Of a DNA stretch of 64,000 nucleotides, positions 47,127 to 55,838 are shown one piece after another. The first letter of the stretch is position 1, and every line of letters begins with the position of its first letter. A program made the position numbers and the translations under genes. A model generated the notes under the pieces. That model did no database searches and was not told the DNA's origin. It saw only the letters and a list, made by a program, of their open reading frames with translations. The stretch is from Marinilongibacter aquaticus (lineage in GTDB: Bacteria > Bacteroidota > Bacteroidia > Cytophagales > Spirosomataceae), in NCBI RefSeq assembly GCF_020149935.1, contig NZ_CP083757.1:2071501-2135500 (forward strand), written 5' to 3'.

Positions 47127-47507
47127 TTGGCAGCACAGACGGCAAACTTCTTCGATATCCAGGTATCCCAACTTTATTCAGACAGAAAGATAACGTTGCG
47201 TTCGCCGCTTAAGATCGAACCCATTGCCAAATTCTACAAGGAAAATGAAAAGAATGCCAAGTTCTTCATCAACAGAAGAGGGGAATACAGTGTTGCCGCC
47301 TTCCTTCGCAACACCCTGATGGCCGACCCTTTCATGAGGGAGGGAAAGGAAGTTTCGGAGATCATCGAATACTGTTCCCGGACATACCACCGTGACATGA
47401 AAAGCCAGGAATTGTCAAGAGAACTGAGAAGGCTGCACCAAAAGGGAGTACTGTTCGGAAAGGACAAATTTGGAAACGGGGCCATATACCTGTATTCCAC
47501 CCATTGA
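47127..47507 (+). CDS. Hypothetical protein after the XRE regulator
   Basis: A 126-residue protein with a TTG start as the first usable codon of the frame; upstream the frame opens only at 47100. Another frame beginning at ATG 47072 reads MTKLYPYELKGGDEHFGKV and stops at 47212, just where this one becomes protein-like, so a frameshift in a longer original gene is possible. The body is helical and charged (LKIEPIAKFYKENEKNAKF, EVSEIIEYCSRTYHRD). No domain is recognised. Confidence 0.5.
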   Translation: MAAQTANFFDIQVSQLYSDRKITLRSPLKIEPIAKFYKENEKNAKFFINRRGEYSVAAFLRNTLMADPFMREGKEVSEIIEYCSRTYHRDMKSQELSRELRRLHQKGVLFGKDKFGNGAIYLYSTH

Positions 47508-47589
47508 TTTGTCTTTTGGGTACCCGCACAGCCTTGACAACCGAACCCACAGGAAAAGGGCCACGCAAGGACGTACCGTACCCTCGGCC

Positions 47590-48054
47590 CTAATTCAGCA
47601 GGCCCTGGTCGCGGAAGGAGTAATGCCCCTCCGAGCTCAGGATAAGGGAGTCCAGCAGGCGGATGTCGAACAGTTCGGCCGCCTGTTCCAGCCGGCGGGC
47701 GAATTCCCTGTCCTCACGCGAGGGCTGCAGCCTGCCGCTGGGGTGGTTGTGGGCTATGGCCACCGCCCGGGCATTCGACAGCACCGCCGCCCTGATGATG
47801 TAGCGGAAGGGCACCAGGGACTGGTAAAGCCCCCCGGAGGAGATCCTGCTCACGCACAGCGGCTTCAGCTCGCTGTCCATGCACAGCACCCACACCTCCT
47901 CGTGGTCGTCCATGCAATCCGAGAAAAAGGGCCTGAAGGCCACATCCAGCCGCTGCGGGCTGTTCAGCGAGATCCGTGCCGTGCCCCGTCGCACCGCACT
48001 CACCCTGAGTTCCATGAACTCCGTCGAAAACACCGTTGAATTGATCCTGTCCAT
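47590..48054 (-). CDS. radC: RadC-like JAB/MPN domain protein
   Basis: A 154-residue protein with the JAMM metal site AIAHNHPSGRLQPSRED. It lacks the helix-hairpin-helix of full-length RadC, as is typical of the short forms carried by Bacteroidota mobile elements and plasmids. The biochemical role of RadC proteins is unsettled. The gene is strongly GC-rich. Confidence 0.85.
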   Translation of the reverse strand: MDRINSTVFSTEFMELRVSAVRRGTARISLNSPQRLDVAFRPFFSDCMDDHEEVWVLCMDSELKPLCVSRISSGGLYQSLVPFRYIIRAAVLSNARAVAIAHNHPSGRLQPSREDREFARRLEQAAELFDIRLLDSLILSSEGHYSFRDQGLLN

Positions 48055-48707
48055 ATCCGTACTGTTTTCCGCTCACCGGGCCACGGGGGGACGGAACGCG
48101 GAAAGAAAATCGGGAGGCTCCGCACGGCGGAAACCCTAATTTCTTTTGTCCGCCAACCCGTGGCCAATTTAGGGAAACAGTCGGACGGACAGGGAAAGGC
48201 CGGATCCCACCGCCGGGGACCGCCATCGGGGCGGGCAAGGAAGAGAGACCATTTCCGGCCAGGCCCTTAAACCGCAGAAAATGGCCAACGCTGGATCGAA
48301 ACCATCAAGGCAAAGACGTATCGTGAAAGTGGCAAGAAAGCTTCTTTGCCGCACCCGTGCTGTGGTACTGCCAGGTGTAGAAATCAGGATTGGAATAAAG
48401 ATGCCGAAGCTCAAAGAGCCTGTAAAGGACAACACAACGGTGTGGGTATGCACCTCTATAGGCGTAATACATCGGTTAGCAAGCTGCCTTTAAAAGTTGA
48501 CACCATAAGGCTGCTGGTAGATGCTGAACAGGCTTACCGCATATAGGATGCCGAGAGTCGGTTTACAGGCGTGAATGACGCATTTGCCTACGAGAAGCGA
48601 AAGCAATTCCTTCATACCCTTCAACTAATGAACAAAAAGAAATAACAGAAAACGAATAATTACTGAAAGGGCTTTACATAGGGGCCATTGTTGGGCACAG
48701 TAATTTT
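48055..48707. other. Intergenic region with transposase debris
   Basis: No intact gene. Around 48281-48420 on the plus strand a frame reads IVKVARKLLCRTRAVVL and PGVEIRIGI, and near 48500-48640 another reads DAEQAYRI and FAYEKRKQFLHTLQ. The first resembles the C-terminal end of IS110-family transposases. An intergenic element at 48678-48700 closes the block. Confidence 0.45.
48281..48420 (+). pseudogene. Possible IS110-type transposase C-terminal remnant
   Basis: The frame RQRRIVKVARKLLCRTRAVV followed by LPGVEIRIGI resembles the end of IS110-family transposases of Bacteroidota. Only the last ~45 residues are present, without the catalytic DEDD or serine motifs, so it is inactive. The identification rests on motif memory and is tentative. 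Confidence 0.35.
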
Positions 48708-49085
48708 TTATTTTCTTTCGATACCTTTTACTGTAAATAGTGTCCAAGTTGCACCTATAATGTCAATCAAAGCGAATAATAAAATTGCTATTTCAGCTTC
48801 ATCTGTTATCCATAACCCAGTAAAGAATAAAGCAGCAAAATATCTTTGTGCAACGGTTATTTTGTAAAGTCTTTGGAGGTTGTATTTGGCTATACTAAAT
48901 TGATATGTTCCGATTATGAAGGCGAGAAGTCCAACAACTCTTGCCGTCCATAAATGTTCATCGTGACCAAGTCCGTTGAAGTCAAGCATAAAACCGGGAA
49001 CGGTCATAAGTCCCATTCCTGGAATTAACATCATATAGATCCCAAATACTTTTAAACTGTCGGTCACTGACTTTATATAAATCAT
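48708..49085 (-). CDS. Small four-helix membrane protein
   Basis: About 125 residues with four hydrophobic stretches (IYMMLIPGMGLMTVPGFML, VVGLLAFIIGTYQF, YFAALFFTGLWI, IAILLFALIDIIGATWTLF). I chose MIYIKSV at 49085; the longer TTG-started frame to 49109 adds eight residues without support. It is a member of a common small Bacteroidota membrane family with no known function. It follows the Crp-like regulator gene by 74 bp in the same direction. Confidence 0.7.
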   Translation of the reverse strand: MIYIKSVTDSLKVFGIYMMLIPGMGLMTVPGFMLDFNGLGHDEHLWTARVVGLLAFIIGTYQFSIAKYNLQRLYKITVAQRYFAALFFTGLWITDEAEIAILLFALIDIIGATWTLFTVKGIERK

Positions 49086-49159
49086 AGCCTTTCGCAATTC
49101 TTTGCACAAAGTTAGATTTACGATAGGTATTTACCCGTGATTGAAATCACAAAAACGGG

Positions 49160-49726
49160 CTATGTAGAAATTTCTCCCCGCAAGCGACTCAATGTTTCCC
49201 TGGACATTCCCAAATAAGAAGCAATGTAGCTGACGGAAACTTGATTAAACAATTCAGGCTGAGTGGCCATTATGTGTCCCAAACGCTCTTTTGGCGTAGT
49301 AAATTTGGCAAAGTGCAGGCGTTCATTGGTTTTGATGATATAATCTACAAACAAAGATTCTTTCATTGAGGCAAACTCGGGAGTTTTTCCCAGAAGTCGA
49401 TTGATGAAGTCAAAATCGATTCGCGATACAACTGTTTCTCCAATAGCTTCTATACCGCATCTGGAAGTCGAATTTTGATAAATACTCTCTACAGAAATGT
49501 AAAAGTCCTTCTCTTTCATAAAGTAAAAGGTTACGTCTTTGATTTCTGTAGAATAGAAAACTCTTGTCAAGCCGCTTTCAATGAAGTAAAGATTTCTGGA
49601 AAGAATGTCAGTCGTTCCAATAATCTCTTTGTTCTTATACGTTTTCGTAACGATATGTTGCTGGACTTGCTTTAACGTTTCCGTGTCCAATGCGTTTTTA
49701 GTGAGATGTTGCAAATACGCTATCAT
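49160..49726 (-). CDS. Crp/Fnr-type regulator
   Basis: A 188-residue protein with a cyclic-nucleotide-binding-like beta barrel (SRNLYFIESGLTRVFYSTEI) and a C-terminal winged helix (VSVSYIASYLGMSRETLSRLRGE). Length and layout fit Bacteroidota Crp/Fnr regulators that sense small ligands or serve as simple activators. It probably controls the neighbouring membrane-protein gene or the SnoaL gene. The second Crp-like gene is at 51962-52537. Confidence 0.85.
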   Translation of the reverse strand: MIAYLQHLTKNALDTETLKQVQQHIVTKTYKNKEIIGTTDILSRNLYFIESGLTRVFYSTEIKDVTFYFMKEKDFYISVESIYQNSTSRCGIEAIGETVVSRIDFDFINRLLGKTPEFASMKESLFVDYIIKTNERLHFAKFTTPKERLGHIMATQPELFNQVSVSYIASYLGMSRETLSRLRGEIST

Positions 49727-49854
49727 TCTAAAGTTCTCTTTCTGTCGGTGTCGGATGGTTTTTATCCCGCTTACGTACTGGCCAAACGTCAGTGGGGGAT
49801 TTCAGGGCACTTCACTTTCGGTCCAGACCGAACCGTAGCCAATATTGGCGGTGC

Positions 49855-50343
49855 TTATTTATCTTTTGAGCGTTCAGAAAACGCTAACGTTTCGTTCATT
49901 CCGTCTCTTGTTGGCCAAACAACATTGTTTTTCAATTCGCTAATATGCCATTGGTTGCCGGCTTTTGCCGTTTTGGCAGAAAATACTCCGTCCGCAAGAA
50001 AATATTTGTTTTTTGGGCTCGGAAATTCTTCGTTGTCGGCCCACATATGATTGGCTATAATATTACTTCGTAAACTAGCCCTATTGCCCTTTATGTCAAT
50101 AATGAAATTGGTTATTACGTGATGAGTTGCCCTGAATCGGGCAAAGCTTTTTGTGTGGCTGTCAAGAATGCTTTCCCGTCCCGTCATTTCTGTGCCGCCG
50201 GGTGGAATAATCCTGGCATCACTTGTAAAGGTTTCCCTGACTACATTTGCATCTATCCGTTTATCGTCAACTGCTGCAAAATATCGAGTCAGCAGTTCAG
50301 CCATTTGTGTTTTTTCAATAATGGCTTTTAGCTGCTCTTCCAT
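49855..50343 (-). CDS. SnoaL-like domain protein
   Basis: A 162-residue protein with the SnoaL/NTF2-like plan: LTRYFAAVDDKRID helix, FTSDARIIPPGG, then ATHHVITNFIIDIKGNRASL and YFLADGVFSAKTAKAG. These proteins often act as polyketide-cyclase-like or dehydratase-like enzymes, or only bind small ligands; the substrate is not evident. It lies in the cassette-like group of minus-strand genes. Confidence 0.75.
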   Translation of the reverse strand: MEEQLKAIIEKTQMAELLTRYFAAVDDKRIDANVVRETFTSDARIIPPGGTEMTGRESILDSHTKSFARFRATHHVITNFIIDIKGNRASLRSNIIANHMWADNEEFPSPKNKYFLADGVFSAKTAKAGNQWHISELKNNVVWPTRDGMNETLAFSERSKDK

Positions 50344-50400
50344 TGCTCGAATATTTCACTATGCTCCAAGCCAAGGTCAGTATTTCAGTCCTTAGGCAGA

Positions 50401-50598
50401 TTAATGCTGGGCTTTTCTTTCCAATTTCCTTTGTACAAATAGTGCTGAAATCATAAAGGCCACGCCAAGTCCTTTAATAAAATCGTCGAGGCCCGAAGGT
50501 ATGCCGAAGAAGTTTCCTGTCAAAAGCGTAAAACTCATAAATACAATTCCCGCAAATATCAGGAGAACAGTCGGTTTCCTTAGATTTTGTTTTCTCAT
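50401..50598 (-). CDS. Small two-helix membrane protein
   Basis: A 65-residue protein with a basic N-terminus (MRKQNLRKPTVL), a hydrophobic segment LLIFAGIVFMSFTLLTGNFFGI, a short loop and a second hydrophobic segment (GVAFMISALFVQR), ending in a charged tail. Typical small inner-membrane protein, unknown function, 57 bp upstream of the SnoaL gene. Confidence 0.6.
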   Translation of the reverse strand: MRKQNLRKPTVLLIFAGIVFMSFTLLTGNFFGIPSGLDDFIKGLGVAFMISALFVQRKLERKAQH

Positions 50599-50805
50599 AT
50601 TGTTCTGTCTTTTCTTAAAGTCAATATATTCCGTTCAAGCTTCATTCTCCAATTATCGCCAACGGTCCCGTGTATGAGCGGTAGCGGATTTTAACGCACC
50701 CACCGTTCAGTTATGTAAAGATAGCTTAAAAGCGGAAACTTTTGATTTCGCACTTTCCCCGCTATTGCTCAAACACAATGTCAGCCGCTATTTTTCGTCA
50801 GACGT

Positions 50806-51399
50806 TTATTTCAATTTGCCGGGAACAGTGTTCAACAATTTAATTCGTCCGTCTAATTTGCGGCCTTCCGCATTGAAGTTTATCCAACGGAATTGTTTTA
50901 GTCCGATTTTGTTAAAAGTTCCTTTTTTGAATATTTTCACGATTGGGTTACCGTACCAAAAACGATAAATGACAGTTGGTGTTCCGGATACTGTCATAAC
51001 GTAAATTTCAGGGTTTTTCTTCTGAAGTCTTGCCAAGTCGCCAGATTTCAAACGTCCTTTTGCAAGGACCTTATCGAGAAAACCTTTGGTAGAGGCCGGC
51101 ATACTTTCCCACCAAATAGGGAAAATGAAAACAATTTTGTCTGCGTTTGTCAAACGTTGGAAGTAATCGTCAGTTTGTTTGTCAATAAACGGTTGTGTAC
51201 GCCAAGCAACAAGGTCTTCTTTGCTCATTACGGGATTAAAGTTGTCAGCCCGCAAATCAATAAGATCAACTTTTCCGTTTTGGGCTTCGATTGCTTCTTT
51301 AACTTTTTTGTAAACAGCCGCAGAAAAAGAACGGTTGTGCGGCTCGTTTTCAGATGCCTGTATGCCATAAGGATGGTCAAAAATAATTATGGCTTTCAT
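50806..51399 (-). CDS. NAD(P)H quinone oxidoreductase, flavodoxin fold
   Basis: About 197 residues starting MKAIIIFDHPYG at 51399 (the longer frame to 51456 runs into the neighbour). Flavodoxin-like fold: NRSFSAAVYKKVKEAIE, FIFPIWWESMPASTKGFLDKV, a strong signature of the NQO1/MdaB/KefF-type flavoproteins that bind FAD or FMN and reduce quinones. It is adjacent to a DUF4405 membrane protein and a Crp-like regulator. Confidence 0.9.
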   Translation of the reverse strand: MKAIIIFDHPYGIQASENEPHNRSFSAAVYKKVKEAIEAQNGKVDLIDLRADNFNPVMSKEDLVAWRTQPFIDKQTDDYFQRLTNADKIVFIFPIWWESMPASTKGFLDKVLAKGRLKSGDLARLQKKNPEIYVMTVSGTPTVIYRFWYGNPIVKIFKKGTFNKIGLKQFRWINFNAEGRKLDGRIKLLNTVPGKLK

Positions 51400-51400
51400 A

Positions 51401-51907
51401 CTACTTATTGTAAATGAGTTCCAATATATCTTCGGGTGATGTTTTGTTTGCAACACTGATTTCCAGTATGGATTGCAGAGAATCTTCCATTACAACATTG
51501 TGTTGCCCAAGTATGTTTTCTGCCCGAGAGTAATCAATATCTAATGCTTTGAAAGAATAACAAACAGGTGATTTTACCACTTGTTCCAATAATTCTCGTT
51601 CAAGATTGCCTTTTGCTTTGCCAATGACAACCAATGTAATTGACACACACAGAATAATGACGCCGGGTAAGAAAACCTTCTTTTTTTTGGCATAATTTTC
51701 AACACTTCTCCAATTTGTAATGATGTGAAGAATAGCAAAAAGTGCAAAGGCCAATCCTAAAAACTCGTGGACAACATTTGTATAATCGTCCAACAAATGA
51801 AAGAACATTAGAATGCCCGAAAGGGCAACAACAATAAAAACGGCACCCAAATAGGGCGTTACAACATCGCGGTTAAATTTCATTTCGTCCAAGTTTATTT
51901 TAGACAA
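51401..51907 (-). CDS. DUF4405-like membrane protein
   Basis: A 168-residue protein with three to four transmembrane helices (YLGAVFIVVALSGILMFF, EFLGLAFALFAILHIITNW, VFLPGVIILCVSITLVVIG) and a soluble tail. The histidines in VVHEFLG and LHIITNW are consistent with the haem-binding DUF4405 family. The stop lies almost on the start of the quinone oxidoreductase, suggesting one redox operon. Confidence 0.75.
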   Translation of the reverse strand: MSKINLDEMKFNRDVVTPYLGAVFIVVALSGILMFFHLLDDYTNVVHEFLGLAFALFAILHIITNWRSVENYAKKKKVFLPGVIILCVSITLVVIGKAKGNLERELLEQVVKSPVCYSFKALDIDYSRAENILGQHNVVMEDSLQSILEISVANKTSPEDILELIYNK

Positions 51908-51961
51908 AATTGAAACGAATGTGTCAATCGGGCGATAACATTTGTTATCAAATCCGGACTG

Positions 51962-52537
51962 CTATTTTTCTTTTGCCAATTTGCTTTTTATGCGACTCAA
52001 ATGAACGGTAGTAATACCTAAATAGGAAGCGATATAATGTTGCGGAATTCGTTTTACGATTTGTGGCTTTTCTTTCATCAGATCAAGATAACGTTCTTGC
52101 GGCGTGTCTTTTATGAATGAAAGACAGTGTTTCATATAATGAATATTGCGGTCAAATAAACGGTCGAGAAGTTTTTCCCTGACCTCAGGAATCTCAAAAC
52201 CCTCTTTCAACATTTTGTCCATATCCCTTTTGCTTATAACCCATAGAGTGCAGGGTTCGATTGTTTCTATGGTAACGATGCTGGGTATGTTTTTTTTGAA
52301 ACTTTCTGTTGAAGACACCCGGTCGCCTTCCAAAAAGAATTGAAAAGTTATGTCCTTCCCGTCTTTATTAAACCAAACACGAATGCAGCCCTTTTCTATA
52401 AAAAACACTTTTTTAGAAATTTGCCCTTCTTGTAGAAGTGTCGTTTTCGCAGGGACTTGGACTTGTTTGAAACAACTTGTGCAGTCATTCCAAGGTTTTT
52501 CGTCAAAAGGGAATCTATTTCCGAATCGTTCAGACAT
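51962..52537 (-). CDS. Crp/Fnr-type regulator
   Basis: A 191-residue regulator: an N-terminal cyclic-nucleotide-binding-like fold (TLLQEGQISKKVFFIEKGCI, FQFFLEGDRV) and a C-terminal winged helix (VKRIPQHYIASYLGITTVHLSRI). It is upstream of the DUF4405/quinone-oxidoreductase pair by 54 bp in the same direction, so probably regulates it. It resembles the Crp-like protein at 49160-49726 only in overall plan. Confidence 0.87.
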   Translation of the reverse strand: MSERFGNRFPFDEKPWNDCTSCFKQVQVPAKTTLLQEGQISKKVFFIEKGCIRVWFNKDGKDITFQFFLEGDRVSSTESFKKNIPSIVTIETIEPCTLWVISKRDMDKMLKEGFEIPEVREKLLDRLFDRNIHYMKHCLSFIKDTPQERYLDLMKEKPQIVKRIPQHYIASYLGITTVHLSRIKSKLAKEK

Positions 52538-53156
52538 TTACTTTTTCATTGTTGCGGAGTTGGTTCATTGGTCAAATTGCCGCTAACATTTCAATATACG
52601 ACATTCGTTTACTTTTCCACTAAATATGTCATTTAACCCTTCTGTATTTCGGTATATTCTTTTGATGCAACCTTCCATTTGTGTAATAGTTATTGGAAAG
52701 TTCGGAGGGAGTGCTGAAGCTTGGATAAGCGAACTTAAGGTAAAAATCCGAGTAAAGTGATTGCAGCGGCGACCGAGAACAAACCGATCTAAAGGCGGCA
52801 ATGCCAAGTATCCAAAATTTAAGACAAATACTCCGCATAATACATAACCCCTTAACGAAATCTTGTTAGCCTTTCTTAAAACCGGAAAAGGCACGAATCC
52901 AAAGAGCGTCAGAAGAAACACCGTAAAACCTAACATAGCGGCCAATCCTGCATCAGATAAATGAACGGATGCAAAGCGAAATCCTTCTAATTGTTTCGAT
53001 TTGTAATAACATGCCCTATCCCTGTCTACCAAAAAATATATCCAAAGCCAGACGACCGCTTACGTTCAGCCCCTTCCCATCCTCTTTCGATTTCAAGGCG
53101 AAGATCCTCAACAACCCTTTCTCGGTATTGCTGATGAATGCGGATAGCATCCCTTA
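52538..53156. other. Stretch with no firm gene
   Basis: A 149-codon minus-strand frame at 52583-53032 has a hydrophobic segment (AAMLGFTVFLLTLFGF) but ends with poorly protein-like sequence; I do not accept it as a gene. A short frame near 53040-53150 (MLSAFISNTEKGLLR) looks protein-like but too short to call. An intergenic element resembling those at 48.7, 49.8 and 50.7 kb is at 52565-52600. Confidence 0.4.
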
Positions 53157-53399
53157 CGTCTTCTCACTGGCAAATTGGTTGGCCCCGTCCAGTTGCAGGA
53201 ATCGGCCCAGATAAGCATCATAACTCCGGGTATTGAAGTCGTAGAGGTTGGCTCCGTTGAAAGAAATGCTTTCTTTGGATTGATATAGAAACTTCCAACC
53301 GCCGTCTATCCCCACGCCCTCCATCACTGCCCCGAAGGGGTACTAGACTAGGCGTCCCCATGTGTCTCCTGCACCAGAGCCGTTGTGGAGCTTATCCAA
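53157..53399 (-). pseudogene. Displaced RHS core fragment without toxin tip
   Basis: The frame encodes the RHS core end (GANLYDFNTRSYDAYLGRF to NQFAS), then leaves the core at once and stops (SEKT). The nearly identical copy at 57828-58221 shows that position 53343 carries a nonsense change: TAG where the other copy has TAC in the RLVYYPFG stretch. This is an inactive orphan core whose tip has been lost. Confidence 0.8.
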
Positions 53400-53562
53400 C
53401 CATTTCCGGATGGATGTGGGTATTATTTCAAAGAACTAAACTTGATATTTTACGAGATTTAAGAGTCTCTTTAAGACGTATCAACATCTAAAAATCACCC
53501 ATTTATAAAAAATAGGCATAACAGCCGAAAAATAATTGCACCAACACTCTTGAAACATTACC
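53169..53562 (-). repeat. 394-bp direct repeat, copy A (RHS core + upstream)
   Basis: About 95% identical by eye to 57828-58221, with exactly the same length. It covers the end of the RHS core and about 165 bp of non-coding sequence upstream. The two copies flank about 4.3 kb of toxin and immunity genes and could recombine to delete or exchange them. Confidence 0.9.
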
Positions 53563-53588
53563 ACCTCTTCAATGAACGGTCTCTTTTT

Positions 53589-54083
53589 CTATAAAAATAC
53601 CATTTTAGTTTTTGGTAATGTTTTAACACTTTCAAGTTCATAAACGAGCTTGCTAAGCTCTGAATCCAATTTCAAAAATCTTTTCTCAGCGTTTAATTCT
53701 TGTTTTGGATGACATTCATCGTTGTAAACCACGGTCTTTGTCATCCCATTAGATGTAACTCTTATCACTTTTTCGAAGGATGGCTGCTTAAGTGTGTATT
53801 CCTTTGTTTTATTACAAAAGAAAGTATCAGGCAAACTAAAAAAATCGTTCGCTATTATTATTTTGAATGCCTTGTTTAGCTCCTTAGTCGAAAGTTTAAA
53901 TACAATTGTTGTATCCCTTTCCGGTTCCATCGAAATGTATTTTCTCTCAAAATGTCCATTTGATGAGTTATAGGAGTCAATCTCACCAATTAATTGAAAT
54001 TGAAAGTCATCAGGTCTTCTTGAAGAGACATTATTGCAGCTGAGAGAAATAAGACTTAAGAAAATAATCCATTCTTTTTTCAT
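53589..54083 (-). CDS. Lipoprotein, candidate immunity protein
   Basis: About 164 residues. The signal peptide IIFLSLISLSCNN has a lipobox (SLSC), so it is a lipoprotein. The mature part has no recognised domain; EKRFLKLDSELSKLVYELE forms a final helix. A longer start at 54104 adds seven residues. It follows the metallopeptidase-like tip at 54142-54483 and may protect against it, as lipoproteins often do against toxins acting in the periplasm. That link is inference. Confidence 0.65.
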   Translation of the reverse strand: MKKEWIIFLSLISLSCNNVSSRRPDDFQFQLIGEIDSYNSSNGHFERKYISMEPERDTTIVFKLSTKELNKAFKIIIANDFFSLPDTFFCNKTKEYTLKQPSFEKVIRVTSNGMTKTVVYNDECHPKQELNAEKRFLKLDSELSKLVYELESVKTLPKTKMVFL

Positions 54084-54141
54084 TTTTATACAATTTAAAT
54101 CCATAGGAGTTGAAAGTTAAAAACTGGTGTAATCATTATTT

Positions 54142-54483
54142 CTATCTGGGTTTAACTTTTCTTATTAATGTATTAATGCTATTAGATAGAATATTATAAG
54201 AATCAGGTGTTCTTTGGAGAGTAGATAGCCCTACTTGTCCGCTAATATTTTTGCTTAACCAATTGTTTTTCTGAAGAAATCGATACGTCATTTTTTGAAT
54301 AGCCACATGTCCCTCATTATCCAGAAATGGGTTACTAAGTTTAGTATTCTTTGCCGCCATTTCGGACAGGCGTTGATTTGCATTAACTACATGACCTAAC
54401 TCATGAGCCATTATGGTCGCTAGTAGCTCTTTCGACCTAAAGGCTGCGGGTGCAAAGTAAATTCTAGAAGAACTTCCACCTTT
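54142..54483 (-). pseudogene. Orphan HExxH metallopeptidase-like toxin tip
   Basis: A frame without start codon, opening after a TAG, reads IYFAPAAFRSKELLATIMAHELGHVVNANQRL. The HELGH motif is a zinc-peptidase site. The remaining residues to TLIRKVKPR are helical. No RHS core is attached upstream, so it looks like a displaced toxin tip. Confidence 0.65.
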
Positions 54484-54593
54484 CTAAATAATTGACTCTG
54501 TTGCAGCTAATAAAGAAACAACACCTAAAGACCGTTTGGGCCTAATTCCGGGTCAATGGAGTGGTGGAGTGGTACAATTGACCCGAATGGCTA

Positions 54594-55070
54594 TCAAAAC
54601 CAGCCAAAGCCCTTTTCTCGATAATAACTATATCCAAACTCGTCAAAAACATCTTCTAATTTTGGATTCATGAGATTGGTAATAATGATGTATTGGTTTG
54701 TTTTGAAGGATACTTTGGCATAATAGTAAGACTGAAAGCCGGCGAGTTGCCACCCCCCTTTGTCCAAAACCGCAGGTTTGACCAATTTTATGTTTTTCAC
54801 ATCCTCCTTAAGAAAGAACAGGTCCGTTTGGGGAGAAATGAACCGAATGCCCTCGGAAGTTATTTCAATCGCTTTTCCAAGATTTTCAGCGAGGTATTTG
54901 ATATGGAATACCAACTGGATTAAGAGGAGTATAAATAAAAAGAATACCATAGGTGCTGGGTCTACACCCGTATAAATAAAGTATAAACTAGATATTAAAC
55001 CCAGTCCCATTAAAAGGAAGAAAAAGTTGAAAACTTTAACTTGGTTACGTAATGTTACCTTTAACTTCAT
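54594..55070 (-). CDS. Two-helix membrane protein, immunity-like (paralogue 1)
   Basis: 158 residues. Two hydrophobic segments (FNFFFLLMGLGLISSLYFI and MVFFLFILLLIQLVFHI), then a PH-like beta-rich cytoplasmic part with EDVKNIKLVKPAVLD, GGWQLAGFQSYYYAKVSF and the ending EFGYSYYREKGFGWF. It is clearly related to the gene at 55238-55714 (same layout and shared GYSYYREKG end). Located between a toxin tip and RHS genes, it is best viewed as an immunity protein. Confidence 0.7.
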   Translation of the reverse strand: MKLKVTLRNQVKVFNFFFLLMGLGLISSLYFIYTGVDPAPMVFFLFILLLIQLVFHIKYLAENLGKAIEITSEGIRFISPQTDLFFLKEDVKNIKLVKPAVLDKGGWQLAGFQSYYYAKVSFKTNQYIIITNLMNPKLEDVFDEFGYSYYREKGFGWF

Positions 55071-55237
55071 CTCAGGTTGATATTTTTAATTGAGTACTCT
55101 ATGCTTCCCAATTTTATACCCGAAGAATCGAAGTACATGCCATTATTGAAGCTTTCTCAACACAAATATCTTCATTCGCAACAGTAAGCATATCTTTTCC
55201 TACCCTTTGTATTTTCAAAGAACTGCCTTTGTTCATT

Positions 55238-55714
55238 TTAAATCCACGCAATTCCCTTTTCGCGATAGTATGAGTATCCATGTTCCGCGAGTATTTTGTC
55301 AATGTGTGGATCAAGGAGGTTGGTTAGATATAACACCCTGTCATCATTTAAGGTTATTTTGAGATAATAGTAGCATGTTATGCCTGTTAAATGGATATCC
55401 CAGCCATCTTGAAGATTGGCTGGTTTTTTGAGCATAATACCGCGAATATCTTCTTTGGGGATGTATTGTATGCCATTCTTGTTTTCAATAGATATACCAC
55501 TTCTGTTTATGGAGTATTCTCTTGATCGGTTATGCAGGTAATATTTCAAATGAATTATCGATTCAGGAATAAACCAAATCAAAAAGAAACAGATTCCAGC
55601 AATGGTGGCGGCCACGTGGTTCATGTACAATAATATAAGGGTGTAGACCAGCATCTGAATTAATGACCATCTCAAAGCCAGAAAACTATTTTTCAGTTTT
55701 ATTTTTAGTTTCAT
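55238..55714 (-). CDS. Two-helix membrane protein, immunity-like (paralogue 2)
   Basis: 158 residues, same plan as its neighbour: two hydrophobic segments (LIQMLVYTLILLYM, TIAGICFFLIWFI), then a beta-rich domain (EDIRGIMLKKPANLQDGWDI, LYLTNLLDPHIDKIL) and the shared ending HGYSYYREKGIAWI. Tandem paralogous immunity genes commonly protect against variant toxins. About 165 bp separate the pair. Confidence 0.7.
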   Translation of the reverse strand: MKLKIKLKNSFLALRWSLIQMLVYTLILLYMNHVAATIAGICFFLIWFIPESIIHLKYYLHNRSREYSINRSGISIENKNGIQYIPKEDIRGIMLKKPANLQDGWDIHLTGITCYYYLKITLNDDRVLYLTNLLDPHIDKILAEHGYSYYREKGIAWI

Positions 55715-55838
55715 CGTAAATATGGAATTGAATTTTTTAATCCGTGATGAACCTTCCCAATGCCTATGCGAACACCCTTATCAGTCTAAGATTCCCCATT
55801 TTTAAAATGATAAGATTCTCCAAATTCAACTAACTCAT

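Noticed and set aside
52583-53032. 149-codon frame with one hydrophobic segment
   Set aside because: Composition degrades toward the end, there is no credible start context, and a shorter competing frame overlaps; not called as a gene.
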